DNA of 64,000 bases from Gemmobacter aquaticus. Its GTDB lineage: Bacteria; Pseudomonadota; Alphaproteobacteria; Rhodobacterales; Rhodobacteraceae. The notes under the pieces were generated by a model. The model was given only the letters and a program-made list of their open reading frames with translations. It was not told the DNA's origin and ran no database searches. The first letter of the stretch is position 1, and each line of letters begins with the position of its first letter. Location of the stretch: NCBI RefSeq assembly GCF_007859075.1, contig NZ_VOAK01000011.1, positions 1,426,001 to 1,490,000 of the forward strand, given 5' to 3'. Positions 44,984 through 53,788 of this stretch are shown in pieces. A program made the position numbers and the translations under genes.

Positions 44984-45379
44984 CTACTGGAAGCGGCCGC
45001 CGCGCTGGATGACTTCGATCTGGTAGCCATCGGGGTCGGCGATGAAGAAGAACTTCGCCACCGTCACATCGCCATTTCTGAAATCGACCACATTGCGTGG
45101 CGCAAGCCCCGCTTCGGTCAGGCGGGCATGCTCGGCTGCGACATCGTCGACGCTGACCGCGAAATGGCCATATCCATTGCCCAGGTCGTAGGGTTCGGTC
45201 CGGCCCTTGTTCACCGTCAGCTCAAGCTCGAACCCGCATTCGGCATTGGACAGATAGATCAGCGTGAAGCTGTCGAAGTCCAGCCGGTCGGCCACCTTGA
45301 GCCCAAAGGCCAGATCATAGAACGCGACCGAACGTGCCTCCTCCAGCACGCGGATCATCGAATGGATTGCCTTGGCCAT
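44984..45379 (-). CDS. VOC superfamily (glyoxalase-like) protein
   Basis: 131 aa, paired betaalphabetabetabeta modules. Metal-ligand candidates: His6 (AIHSMIRVLE), Glu in CGFELELTVN, His in NGYGHFAVSVDDV and Glu near the end (PDGYQIEVIQRG), the four-ligand set of glyoxalase I (GloA). It resembles lactoylglutathione lyase but lies in a GMC oxidoreductase operon, so another aldehyde or ketose-derived substrate is possible. The start at 45379 has GGAGGA in front. A GTAGTA dyad lies about 57 nt upstream. Confidence 0.85.
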   Translation of the reverse strand: MAKAIHSMIRVLEEARSVAFYDLAFGLKVADRLDFDSFTLIYLSNAECGFELELTVNKGRTEPYDLGNGYGHFAVSVDDVAAEHARLTEAGLAPRNVVDFRNGDVTVAKFFFIADPDGYQIEVIQRGGRFQ

Positions 45380-45435
45380 GTGTCCTCCAAAACCTGTGCA
45401 GCTTTGGTAAGATTACAGAACCAATTTTTGCCGGG

Positions 45436-45453
45436 GTAGTAGGGGGTTACTAC
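45436..45453. promoter_or_regulatory. Inverted repeat upstream of VOC gene
   Basis: GTAGTA (45436-45441) and TACTAC (45448-45453) around GGGGGT. It lies between the RHH gene stop and the VOC start and could be an operator for the VOC-GADH3-GMC genes. Confidence 0.4.
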
Positions 45454-45465
45454 AGCAGAATTTTC

Positions 45466-45756
45466 CTACTCAGCCGCGGCGAGCCTTGGAATCTGTTCGT
45501 ATTCGCCCAGATGGATTGTGCAGGCACAGCGCAAAAGCGAGGTGAAATTGGTCACCTCACCCTGCTGTTCCAGCACCTCAGAGTGGAGCTTCGACAGGAA
45601 TGCCGGGGTCGACACGCCTTCTTTCGCAGCGATCTGGTCCAGAATGACCCAGAAGGCGCGTTCCAGCCGGATCGAGGTGGATTGTCCGTTCAGGCGCAGG
45701 CGGCGGGTCACCGATTCATAACGGACGGGGTCTTGACCGGCGAATATCTGGCACAT
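45466..45756 (-). CDS. Ribbon-helix-helix domain protein (RHH_4 type)
   Basis: 96 aa. It contains the typical MCQIFAGQDPVRYESVTRRLRLNGQSTSIRLE opening of the RHH_4 family, with the DNA-binding strand RLRLNGQSTSIRLE, then FWVILDQIAAKEGVSTPAFLS and a helical C-terminus. It is probably an autoregulated repressor. It lies 86 nt upstream of the VOC gene on the same strand and is divergent from the AraC-type gene, so it may regulate one or both. Confidence 0.83.
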   Translation of the reverse strand: MCQIFAGQDPVRYESVTRRLRLNGQSTSIRLERAFWVILDQIAAKEGVSTPAFLSKLHSEVLEQQGEVTNFTSLLRCACTIHLGEYEQIPRLAAAE

Positions 45757-45877
45757 GGCTTGATCCTCCCGGAGATGAGGTTAGTCCTCCATGGCGAATC
45801 GTCAACATACGCTTAGGTGTGCACTTGCTGCGCCGATCGCGTTGGAATTCGGACGCGCAGAGCACCAAATTTGATAA

Positions 45878-45892
45878 TTCTGCAGTGCAGAA
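45878..45892. promoter_or_regulatory. Perfect short palindrome in RHH-AraC divergent region
   Basis: TTCTGCA G TGCAGAA (45878-45892), a perfect 7-bp dyad, in the AT-rich 271-bp gap between the RHH gene and the AraC gene. Candidate operator for either regulator. Confidence 0.4.
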
Positions 45893-46027
45893 AGTCAAAA
45901 AAGTATCACTGGGCATGCTCTGCTGTGGTAGTCACCCCCGTTTCTTTGCGGCAGAGTGATCTGGCAGGGCGGGTCCAGACCTTCCCTGTGCCGCGAGGGG
46001 GAGACGCGGGGAAACTGGGAGGAGCGC

Positions 46028-46906
46028 ATGAAACCGGATCTCGAAGTCGTCCAGATCGGACAGGGACAGTCCTTCAAGGCCTGGGAACATGGCTATCCCT
46101 ATCACACGGTCCGTTGGCATTTTCACCCCGAGATGGAGGTGCACTATGTCGTCGCGACCTCGGGGCGCTACTACATCGGCGACTTCATCGGTGAATTTGG
46201 ACCGGGCAATCTGGTGCTGACCGGGCCGAACCTGCCGCACAACTGGATCTCGGATGTGCCCGAAGGCACGATCGTGCCGCTGCGCAACCGCGTGCTTCAG
46301 TTCCCCGAAGAACTGCTTCTGCGGATCGCAGAGTTGTTTCCCGACACAGGCGGGTTTTCTGCGCTCTTTGACCTGAGCCGGAGGGGGGCACTTTTCTCTG
46401 CCGCCTGCTCTGAAATCTGCGCGCCGATCCTGGCCGAACTGGTTCAAGCCAAAGGGCCGAGACGGGCGAGCCTGTTCCTTGACCTGCTGGCCAATCTTGC
46501 TGCCGATGCGGGCGCGCGGGCGCTGGCGTCAGACACCTATCTGCCTGATCCGTCAGGCTTCATGACGGCAGGGGTCAACAAGGCGCTGGCCTTCATCAAT
46601 CAGAACCTGACCGAAGACTTTGGTGAGGTCGATCTGGCCGCAACCGCCGGGATGACGCCCGCCGCCTTCTCGCGCAGCTTTCGCAAGCATACCGGGATGG
46701 GCGTGGTCGAATACGTCAACCGGCTGCGGATCAATCTGGCCTGCCAACTGTTGATGAATGACACCGACACAAGTGTGACCGACATCTGCTACGCCACAGG
46801 TTTCAACAACCTGTCAAACTTCAACCGGCAATTCCTTCGCAGGAAAGGAATGCCACCGTCACGGTTCCGCGCGCTTTTGCAGGACAACCGGCCCGTGGCG
46901 GCCTGA
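46028..46906 (+). CDS. AraC-family transcriptional regulator
   Basis: 292 aa. The N-terminal cupin sensor domain is visible (FKAWEHGYPYHTVRWHFHPEMEVHYV with metal/sugar-pocket-like His residues, GPGNLVLTGPNLPHNW). The C-terminal double HTH spans about 190-285: EVDLAATAGMTPAAFSRSFRKHTGM and VTDICYATGFNNLSNFNRQFLRRKGMPPSRF. The start at 46028 has GGGAGGAG upstream. It precedes the sugar/polyol ABC transporter by 160 nt and is the likely local activator. A divergent palindrome lies upstream. Confidence 0.88.
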   Translation: MKPDLEVVQIGQGQSFKAWEHGYPYHTVRWHFHPEMEVHYVVATSGRYYIGDFIGEFGPGNLVLTGPNLPHNWISDVPEGTIVPLRNRVLQFPEELLLRIAELFPDTGGFSALFDLSRRGALFSAACSEICAPILAELVQAKGPRRASLFLDLLANLAADAGARALASDTYLPDPSGFMTAGVNKALAFINQNLTEDFGEVDLAATAGMTPAAFSRSFRKHTGMGVVEYVNRLRINLACQLLMNDTDTSVTDICYATGFNNLSNFNRQFLRRKGMPPSRFRALLQDNRPVAA

Positions 46907-46941
46907 CTGAACGACATTGCGAATGACTGGCCGCGCCCGAC

Positions 46942-46968
46942 CAACCGGTGCGCAGCACGGCCGGTTTT
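46942..46968 (+). terminator. Weak terminator after the AraC gene
   Basis: AACCGG (46942-46947) / CCGGTT (46960-46965) with further GC pairs inside, followed by TTTTTG. Confidence 0.45.
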
Positions 46969-47066
46969 TGCCCGACGCAGGGCATGGCAAAGCGCAACCG
47001 GGAACTGCCCCTGTCGACTACGGACGGCCGGGAGAGACTAATGTCAACGCTAGGGAGAGAGAACCG

Positions 47067-48110
47067 ATGAAAACCACCACCACCCTTCTGGCTGGCACTG
47101 CCATGGCCATGTTCGCGGGGGCAGCCATGGCCCAGGAGGCCGCGACCGTTGCCTTCCTGATGCCCGATCAGGCATCAACCCGCTATGAAGAGCACGACTA
47201 CCCGGGCTTCAAGGCCGAGATGGGCAAGCTCTGCCCCGATTGCACCGTGATCTATCAGAACGCCAACGCCGATGTGGCGCTGCAGCAGCAACAGTTCAAC
47301 TCGGTACTGGCGCAGGGCGCCAAGGTCATCGTGCTGGACCCGGTCGACAGTTCGGCCGCTGCGGCGCTGGTTACGCTGGCGCAGTCGCAAGGGGTGAAGG
47401 TCATCGCCTATGACCGTCCGATCCCCGGCACGCCGGCCGACTACTATGTGTCCTTCGACAACAAGGGCATTGGCCAGGCCATCGCGCAATCGCTGGTCGA
47501 CCACCTGAAGGCAAAGGGCGTGCCGGACGGCGCGGGCGTTCTGCAGATCAACGGCTCGCCGACCGATGCGGCCGCCGGACTGATCCGGGACGGCATTGAC
47601 GCGGCGCTGGACGCATCGGCCTACAAGACGCTGGCCGAATTCGACACTCCCGACTGGGCACCGCCAGAAGCGCAGCAATGGGCAGCCGGCCAGATCACCC
47701 GCTTTGGCGCCGACATCGTGGGCGTGGTCGCCGCGAATGACGGCACTGGCGGTGGCGCGATCGCGGCCTTCAAGGCGGCGGGCGTCGATCCGGTTCCGCC
47801 GGTCACCGGCAATGACGCGACCATCGCGGCACTGCAACTGATCATCTCGGGCGATCAGTACAACACCATCTCCAAACCTTCGGAGATCGTGGCGGCAGCG
47901 GCGGCGAATGTTGCCGTAACCTTCCTCAAGGGAGAAACGCCCGAGGCCAAGACCACACTCTATGATACCCCGTCCGAGCTGTTCGTGCCGGCTGTCGTGA
48001 CCGCCGAGAACATCAAGGCCGAGATCTTCGACAAGGGGATCAATACCCCCGAGGAAGTCTGCACCGGCGAATACGCCGAGGGCTGCAAGGCCCTTGGGAT
48101 CACCCAGTAA
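47067..48110 (+). CDS. Sugar/polyol ABC transporter substrate-binding protein (xylose/ribitol-like)
   Basis: Periplasmic-binding protein of the ribose/xylose type (cluster B), 347 aa. Signal peptide MKTTTTLLAGTAMAMFAGA cleaved around residue 22. The mature part shows ATVAFLMPDQASTRYEEHDYPGF, KVIVLDPVDSSAAAALV, KVIAYDRPIPGTPADYYVSFDN and GVVAANDGTGGGAIAAFKAAGVD, where the binding residues of XylF-type proteins lie. It is followed by one ATPase and one permease. The kinase and dehydrogenase further on suggest a C5 polyol such as ribitol rather than xylose. Confidence 0.85.
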   Translation: MKTTTTLLAGTAMAMFAGAAMAQEAATVAFLMPDQASTRYEEHDYPGFKAEMGKLCPDCTVIYQNANADVALQQQQFNSVLAQGAKVIVLDPVDSSAAAALVTLAQSQGVKVIAYDRPIPGTPADYYVSFDNKGIGQAIAQSLVDHLKAKGVPDGAGVLQINGSPTDAAAGLIRDGIDAALDASAYKTLAEFDTPDWAPPEAQQWAAGQITRFGADIVGVVAANDGTGGGAIAAFKAAGVDPVPPVTGNDATIAALQLIISGDQYNTISKPSEIVAAAAANVAVTFLKGETPEAKTTLYDTPSELFVPAVVTAENIKAEIFDKGINTPEEVCTGEYAEGCKALGITQ

Positions 48111-48175
48111 CCCATGACCGTCCGGTCCCGTATGCCGGGGCCGGACACCACCCAAGACCGGGGAGAACGACCAAC

Positions 48176-48985
48176 ATGCAGGCACGCGAAAGACTGCCCG
48201 CCAAGGGAGAGCGCATCCTGTCTCTGCGCGGCGTAACAAAACGATTTGGCGCCGTCTCGGCGTTGACCGACATCGAGCTGGACATCCACGCAGGCGAAGT
48301 CGTGGCGCTTGTGGGCGACAACGGCGCGGGGAAATCGACGCTGGTCAAGGTGCTTGCGGGTGTCCACCAACCCACGGCGGGCAGCATCGAATACATGGGT
48401 CGCCCCGTGACGCTCGACAGCCCCGCCAAGGCACTGGAAATGGGCATCGCCACGGTCTTTCAGGACCTCGCCTTGTGCGAGAACCTCGATGTCGTCGCGA
48501 ACCTGTTCCTGGGGCACGAGCTTTCGCCCTGGCGGCTGGACGAGGTGCAGATGGAGGTCCGCGCCTGGACACTGCTGAAAGAGCTTGCCGCGCGTATCCC
48601 CTCGGTCCGCGAGCCCATCGCCTCGCTGTCGGGCGGACAGCGCCAGACCGTGGCCATCGCCCGGTCGCTGCTGCTTGATCCGCGCATCATCATGCTGGAC
48701 GAACCCACCGCCGCACTTGGCGTGGCCCAGACCGCCGAGGTGCTGAACCTGATCGAGCGCGTCCGCGACCGGGGCTTGGGCGTCATCATCATCAGCCACA
48801 ATATGGAAGACGTGCGCGCCGTGGCCGACCGGATCGTCGTGCTGCGCCTTGGCCGGAACAATGGCGTCTTCACGCCCGAAACCTCGAACCAGGACCTCGT
48901 CGCGGCCATTACCGGTGCCACGGAAAACTCCGTCTCGCGGCGGCAGGGGCGGCTGGCTGCCGAAGCAGGGGGAACCACTGCATGA
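48176..48985 (+). CDS. Sugar/polyol ABC transporter ATP-binding protein
   Basis: 269 aa, a single-domain version of the usual double-domain sugar ATPase. Walker A LVGDNGAGKSTLVKVL (46-60), Q-loop TVFQDLALCENLDVVANLFLG, signature ASLSGGQRQTVAIARSLL, Walker B RIIMLDEPTAALGV and H-loop VIIISHNMEDV. The end of the gene overlaps the permease start (ATGA, 48982-48985). Confidence 0.9.
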   Translation: MQARERLPAKGERILSLRGVTKRFGAVSALTDIELDIHAGEVVALVGDNGAGKSTLVKVLAGVHQPTAGSIEYMGRPVTLDSPAKALEMGIATVFQDLALCENLDVVANLFLGHELSPWRLDEVQMEVRAWTLLKELAARIPSVREPIASLSGGQRQTVAIARSLLLDPRIIMLDEPTAALGVAQTAEVLNLIERVRDRGLGVIIISHNMEDVRAVADRIVVLRLGRNNGVFTPETSNQDLVAAITGATENSVSRRQGRLAAEAGGTTA

Positions 48986-50226
48986 CGACCGACAATGACA
49001 AGACCACGCTTGACCGCGCCGATGCGCGGGTGCGCCATGACGACAGCCTGAAGGGGGCGATCCGCGACTTTACCGACCGGCTGCGTTCGGGCGATCTGGG
49101 AATGCTGCCGGTCATCGTCGGCCTCGTGCTGATCTCGACCGTTTTCTCGGCGCTCAACCCGGTGTTTCTGGCCCCCAATAACCTTGTGAACCTGCTTTTT
49201 GACTGCGCGACCGTGGGTGTGATCTCGCTCGGGATCGTCTGCGTGCTCATGCTGGGCGAGATCGACCTGTCGGTCGGCTCGATGAGCGGCCTTGCCTCGG
49301 CGATGATCGGGGTGCTGTGGGTCAATGCAGGGGTCTCTCTGCCGCTTGCCATCGTTGCGGCGCTTGCAACGGGCGCAATGATCGGGGCGGTCTATGCGAC
49401 GCTCTACAACCGGCTTGGGATGCCCAGCTTCGTCTCTACCCTGTCCGGTCTGCTGGCAATTCTGGGCCTGCAGCTTTACATCCTCGGCCCCACCGGCTCG
49501 ATCAACCTGCCGTTTGCATCGGCACTGGTGGGCTTTGGCCAGCTGTGGATCCTTCCTGCCTGGCTGTCCTATCTTCTCGGCCTTCTGCCCGGCGCTGTCA
49601 TGGTCTGGGTCGGTCTGTCGGTGATGCGGCAGCGCACGGCGGCGGGGCTTTCGGCACAACCGCTTGGGCGGCTGGTGCTGAAGGCTGCGGCGCTGACGGT
49701 TGGTCTGGAAGGCGCGATCTACTACCTGCACCTCGGTCGGGGCGTGCCGGTGATGTTTGGCCTGTTCGTCCTTCTTGCCGTGATCCTGAACTACGGATTG
49801 ACGCGCACCCAATGGGGCCGGTCGATGTTTGCCGTCGGCGGCAACCGCGAGGCCGCGCGCCGATCGGGGATCAACGTGCGCCGCATCTACCTGTCGGCCT
49901 TCATGCTCTGCTCCACCCTTGCGGCACTGGGCGGGATCCTCTCGGCGGCGCGGCTTGCCTCTTCCAGCCAGCAGGCGGGCACGGGCGACGTCAACCTGAA
50001 CGCCATCGCGGCGGCAGTGATCGGTGGCACCAGCCTTTTCGGCGGACGGGGCAGCGCCTGGTCGGCGGTGCTTGGGATCATCGTGATCCAGGCCATTTCC
50101 AACGGGCTGACGCTGCTGAACCTGTCGTCGTCCCTTCGCTACATGATCACCGGCGGCGTCCTTGCCATCGCCGTGATCGTTGACAGCCTGGCACGCCAGT
50201 CGCGCGTCAGCCATGGCCGTGGCTAA
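48982..50226 (+). CDS. Sugar/polyol ABC transporter permease (XylH-like)
   Basis: 414 aa with about ten helices, belonging to the ribose/xylose permease family: [22 protein letters not shown]-like N-terminal helix (here [21 protein letters not shown]), [43 protein letters not shown] and [17 protein letters not shown]. It overlaps the ATPase upstream by 4 nt and is followed by the SDR gene. With the binding protein it forms the full importer. Confidence 0.9.
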   Translation: MTTDNDKTTLDRADARVRHDDSLKGAIRDFTDRLRSGDLGMLPVIVGLVLISTVFSALNPVFLAPNNLVNLLFDCATVGVISLGIVCVLMLGEIDLSVGSMSGLASAMIGVLWVNAGVSLPLAIVAALATGAMIGAVYATLYNRLGMPSFVSTLSGLLAILGLQLYILGPTGSINLPFASALVGFGQLWILPAWLSYLLGLLPGAVMVWVGLSVMRQRTAAGLSAQPLGRLVLKAAALTVGLEGAIYYLHLGRGVPVMFGLFVLLAVILNYGLTRTQWGRSMFAVGGNREAARRSGINVRRIYLSAFMLCSTLAALGGILSAARLASSSQQAGTGDVNLNAIAAAVIGGTSLFGGRGSAWSAVLGIIVIQAISNGLTLLNLSSSLRYMITGGVLAIAVIVDSLARQSRVSHGRG

Positions 50227-50245
50227 GCATCAACGGAGCAGAATG

Positions 50246-50974
50246 ATGACCGGACGTATGACGGGAAAAGTGGCCGCGATCACCGGCGCGGCCTCGGGGA
50301 TCGGGCTGGAGTGCGCGCGCGCGCTGCTGGCAGAGGGGGCGCGGGTCGTGCTGATCGACCGGGCCGAGGACCGGCTGCAAGCGCTCTGCGCTGAACTTGG
50401 GCCGAGCGCCCTGCCCCTTGTGGTCGACCTTCTGGATGGCGCGCAGGTGTCGGGCATGCTGCCCCGGATCCTTGCGCTGACCGGGCACCTCGACATCTTT
50501 CACGCCAATGCCGGGGCCTATATCGGCGGCCCCGTGCAAGAGGGCGATCCCGACAGCTGGGACCGCATGCTGAACCTCAACATCAACGCGGCCTTCCGTT
50601 CGATCCATGCGGTCCTCCCCCACATGATTGAACGGCAGACGGGGGACATCGTGCTGACCTCTTCGATCGCCGGTGTCGTGCCCGTGGTGTGGGAACCGAT
50701 CTACACCGCCTCGAAATTCGCCGTTCAGGCCTTTGCCCACACGATCCGCCGGCAGCTCGCGCCGCATGGCATCCGCGTGGGTGCGGTGCTGCCCGGCCCG
50801 GTGGTCACGGCACTTCTGGACGACTGGCCAAAGGCCAAGATGGAAGAGGCGCTGGCCAATGGGAGCCTGATGCAACCGGTCGAAGTGGCCGAGGCGGTGG
50901 TCTTCATGCTGACCCGCCGCAAGGGCGTGGTCGTGCGCGATCTGGTGATCCTGCCCAACACGGTGGACCTGTAA
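50246..50974 (+). CDS. Short-chain dehydrogenase (ribitol 2-dehydrogenase-like)
   Basis: NAD(P)-dependent oxidoreductase of 242 aa: cofactor loop [21 protein letters not shown] motif [10 protein letters not shown], catalytic Ser in [10 protein letters not shown], Tyr-Lys in [13 protein letters not shown]. The overall sequence ([23 protein letters not shown]) resembles ribitol 2-dehydrogenases, which oxidise ribitol to D-ribulose. GGAG lies 7 nt before the ATG at 50246; the ATG at 50243 is the alternative. The kinase start follows the stop by 1 nt. Confidence 0.83.
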   Translation: MTGRMTGKVAAITGAASGIGLECARALLAEGARVVLIDRAEDRLQALCAELGPSALPLVVDLLDGAQVSGMLPRILALTGHLDIFHANAGAYIGGPVQEGDPDSWDRMLNLNINAAFRSIHAVLPHMIERQTGDIVLTSSIAGVVPVVWEPIYTASKFAVQAFAHTIRRQLAPHGIRVGAVLPGPVVTALLDDWPKAKMEEALANGSLMQPVEVAEAVVFMLTRRKGVVVRDLVILPNTVDL

Positions 50975-50975
50975 G

Positions 50976-52589
50976 ATGCTGATCGGTGTCGATGTCGGAA
51001 CGGGGTCTGCGCGGGCAGGTGTCTTCGATGACACGGGCCGCCTGCTTGGCGTCGGAAAGCACCCCGTGACCATGTGGCAGGAACCGGGTGAGATCGTCGA
51101 GCAATCGTCGGACCAGATATGGGACGCAGTTTCTCGTGCCGTTCGCGGGGCGCTAGCCGCCGCCGATGTTGCGCCGCAGGCAATCCGCGGCATCGGCTTT
51201 GATGCCACATGCTCGCTTGTCGTCGTCGGCAAGGATGGCGAAGGCGTGCCGGTGGGCCCTTCGGGCGATCCTCAGCGCAACGTCATCGTCTGGATGGACC
51301 ACCGCGCCCATGCCGAGGCGAGTGAAATCAATGCAGGCGGCCATGCGGTGCTTGACTATGTCGGCGGCCGGATCTCGCCCGAGATGGAGACGCCAAAGCT
51401 GTTGTGGCTGGCACGGCACATGCCGCAGTCCTTTGCAAAGGCCGCGCATTTCCTTGACCTGTCTGATTATCTGACATGGCGTGCAACCGGGCAGCTTGCG
51501 CGATCTTCCTGCACGGTGACCTGCAAATGGACCTATCTTGCGCATGAGGGCCGTTGGGATGCGCGCTACTTCCACGCCATCGGCCTGGGGGCGCTGGCAG
51601 ACGAGGGCTTTGCGCGCATCGGGACCGAAGTCGTCCCGCCGGGCACCGCGCTTGGCGGGCTGACCGCAAAGGCGGCGGCCGACCTTGGGCTGCATCAGGG
51701 CGTCACGGTCGCCGCAGCGCTGATCGACGCCCATGCCGGGGGGCTGGGCACGCTCGGCGCGCGCCTTCCGGGCGTGACCGAGGACCCGACGCGAAGGCTC
51801 GCCTATATCTTCGGCACCTCTGCCTGCACCATGGCATCGACGCGCGCGGCGACGCCTGTTCCGGGGGTCTGGGGCCCCTACTTCGGCGCAATGCTGCCCG
51901 ACCTCTGGCTGAACGAGGGCGGCCAATCCGCGGCGGGCGCGGCGCTGGATCATCTGGTGCACCTGCATCGCGACGCCGAAGCCATTTCCCGTGAGGCCGA
52001 GGCGAACGGGGTTTCGCTGATCTCTTACGTCGCGCGCCATGCCGCCACCCTGGGTCCCACGCTTTCGGACACGATCCGCGCCGCCGCCGAGATCGTGGTG
52101 GTGCCCGAGTTCCTTGGAAACCGCTCTCCCTTTGCAGAGCCGGATGCGCGGGCGGTGATCGCGGGGCTGGGCCTTGATCGCGGGATGGGTAGCCTCGCGG
52201 CGCTCTATCTGGCCGGACTTTCAGGCATTGGCTATGGGCTTCGGCAATTGCTGGATCGCTTCAACGGTCAGGGCATCCGCATCGAGGCCATCATCGCCAG
52301 CGGCGGTGCGGCGCAGAGCGACCTCGCCTGCCAGATGCTTGCCGACAGCACGGGCGTTCCGGTTGCCCTGCCCACCGCGCCCGAGCCAATCTTGCTGGGC
52401 TCCGCCATGCTGGCGGCCATCGCATCCGGGCTGCACCCGGATGCCGCGACCGCCATGTCCGCGATGACGGGCGATGCGCAGCTCTTTGTTCCGGCGGACG
52501 GAGAGTTGGCAAGGCTGCATGCCGCACGGTTCGAGGCCTTCGCCGCACTGCAAGGTGCTGCACGGGACTTGCGCGCGGCCCTGCGTTGA
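50976..52589 (+). CDS. FGGY-family carbohydrate kinase (D-ribulokinase-like)
   Basis: 537 aa, two-domain actin-fold sugar kinase. MLIGVDVGTGSARAGVFDDTG at the N-terminus is the phosphate loop; GIGFDATCSLVVV, WMDHRAHAEA, and HAGGLGTLGA follow; the C-terminal FGGY-signature region is around IASGGAAQSDLACQMLADST. The IGFDATCSLV pattern is typical of the D-ribulose kinase branch, fitting a ribitol to ribulose to ribulose-5-phosphate pathway with the SDR upstream. Start at 50976, 1 nt after the SDR stop region. Last gene of the AraC-led cluster. Confidence 0.88.
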   Translation: MLIGVDVGTGSARAGVFDDTGRLLGVGKHPVTMWQEPGEIVEQSSDQIWDAVSRAVRGALAAADVAPQAIRGIGFDATCSLVVVGKDGEGVPVGPSGDPQRNVIVWMDHRAHAEASEINAGGHAVLDYVGGRISPEMETPKLLWLARHMPQSFAKAAHFLDLSDYLTWRATGQLARSSCTVTCKWTYLAHEGRWDARYFHAIGLGALADEGFARIGTEVVPPGTALGGLTAKAAADLGLHQGVTVAAALIDAHAGGLGTLGARLPGVTEDPTRRLAYIFGTSACTMASTRAATPVPGVWGPYFGAMLPDLWLNEGGQSAAGAALDHLVHLHRDAEAISREAEANGVSLISYVARHAATLGPTLSDTIRAAAEIVVVPEFLGNRSPFAEPDARAVIAGLGLDRGMGSLAALYLAGLSGIGYGLRQLLDRFNGQGIRIEAIIASGGAAQSDLACQMLADSTGVPVALPTAPEPILLGSAMLAAIASGLHPDAATAMSAMTGDAQLFVPADGELARLHAARFEAFAALQGAARDLRAALR

Positions 52590-52743
52590 CGGGCAATGAC
52601 CGGAACGACATCGACGGCGGCGGCGCCCCGATCAGGCACCTGCCCCGTCGATCTGTGCCTCCGCCTTCGCCGGAGGGTTGACACGGATTCTTATTTCCGA
52701 CTGATTTAGTATTGATTTCCACATAGCGGCGCAATACGAGAAG

Positions 52744-52760
52744 CCGACAATTATAGTCGG
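52744..52760. promoter_or_regulatory. Inverted repeat upstream of the FecBCD-like operon
   Basis: CCGAC (52744-52748) aattata GTCGG (52756-52760), 18 nt before the substrate-binding protein start. A TTGACA at 52678-52683 could be a -35 box further upstream. Candidate operator for a metal or cofactor regulator. Confidence 0.45.
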
Positions 52761-52777
52761 ATAAACGGAATACCATC

Positions 52778-53788
52778 ATGTGGAACAAAAGCCCCGCAGT
52801 GCTCGGTGGCGTCGCTGCTGCAGTTCTTTGCACCTCTGTGCAGGCAGAGCCGACGACCTACCCCCTGACAATCGAGAATTGCGGCCAGCAGGTTACCTTT
52901 GCCAAGGCGCCAGAACGCACCGTAGCGCTTGGGCAGAACAGCGCAGAAATCCTGCTGCTGCTTGGACTTGAGGACCGTATGGCAGCAACCGCCTTCTGGC
53001 CGAACAAGGTTCTGCCAGAGCTGGAAGCCGCGAACAGCAAGGTCGAGGTTCTGACAGTTGAATTCCCGACGCTGGAGGCAGTGCTGTCCAAGCAACCCGA
53101 TTTCGTGCCGGCCATGCTCGTCACCCTGATGGGGCCCGACAGCAAGGTCGCCAAGCGCGAGGATTTTGAGGGGCTCGGCATCCCGACCTACCTCTCGCCC
53201 AGTGCCTGCACCACCACGGACACCACGACAGACGCCTATGGCAGCCGTGACAAGCTCTGGACGATGGATCTGCTCTACAAGGAGATCGACGATCTTTCGC
53301 GCATCTTTGACGTGGCTGATCGCGGACAGGCGCTGATTGCCGACTTCAAGGCGCGCGAGGCAGCGCTTCGGCAAGAGTTCGCGAAGAAAGACAATCTGAC
53401 CTTCCTCTTCTGGTTCTCGAGCCCCTCGCCTGCGGACGACGCCTATCTGGGCGGCGGCAATGGCCCGTCGGGATACATCGCCGATCTTCTGGGGGGCACG
53501 AACGCCATCCAGACCGACGCGGAATGGCCGACGCTGGGCTGGGAAGGCATCATGGCCGCAAACCCGACCGTCTTTGTCGCGGCGCAGGTTGACCGCAACC
53601 GCTGGGATCTGGACGATGCAAAGACGAAAGTCGGCTTCCTGACTTCTGACCCGACCGTCAGCCAGATGGAGGCAGTCAAATCCGGACGGATCGTGGTGAT
53701 GAGCGGGGCCGCCATGAACCCGAGCATCCGCACGCTTTACGGCGCGGAAGAACTGGCGTCGCAACTCAAGACCCTTGATCTGCCGTGA
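52778..53788 (+). CDS. ABC transporter substrate-binding protein, iron/B12/cofactor type
   Basis: PF01497-type binding protein of 336 aa. Signal peptide MWNKSPAVLGGVAAAVLCT, cleaved after VQA. The mature domain has APERTVALGQNSAEILLLLGLEDR and FPTLEAVLSKQPDFVPAM, the usual periplasmic siderophore/cobalamin binding fold, with unusual ACTTTDTTTDAYGSRDK and NGPSGYIADLLGGTNAIQTD segments. The substrate cannot be read from sequence. It overlaps the permease start by 4 nt (ATGA-type overlap) and heads a three-gene operon. Confidence 0.85.
   Translation: MWNKSPAVLGGVAAAVLCTSVQAEPTTYPLTIENCGQQVTFAKAPERTVALGQNSAEILLLLGLEDRMAATAFWPNKVLPELEAANSKVEVLTVEFPTLEAVLSKQPDFVPAMLVTLMGPDSKVAKREDFEGLGIPTYLSPSACTTTDTTTDAYGSRDKLWTMDLLYKEIDDLSRIFDVADRGQALIADFKAREAALRQEFAKKDNLTFLFWFSSPSPADDAYLGGGNGPSGYIADLLGGTNAIQTDAEWPTLGWEGIMAANPTVFVAAQVDRNRWDLDDAKTKVGFLTSDPTVSQMEAVKSGRIVVMSGAAMNPSIRTLYGAEELASQLKTLDLP

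Noticed and set aside
42820-45012. 730-codon open frame on plus strand
   Set aside because: Antisense to the GMC and GADH3-like genes; translation is Arg/His/Gly-rich without domains.
48460-50214. 584-codon open frame on minus strand
   Set aside because: Antisense to the sugar permease and ATPase; composition typical of mirror frames.
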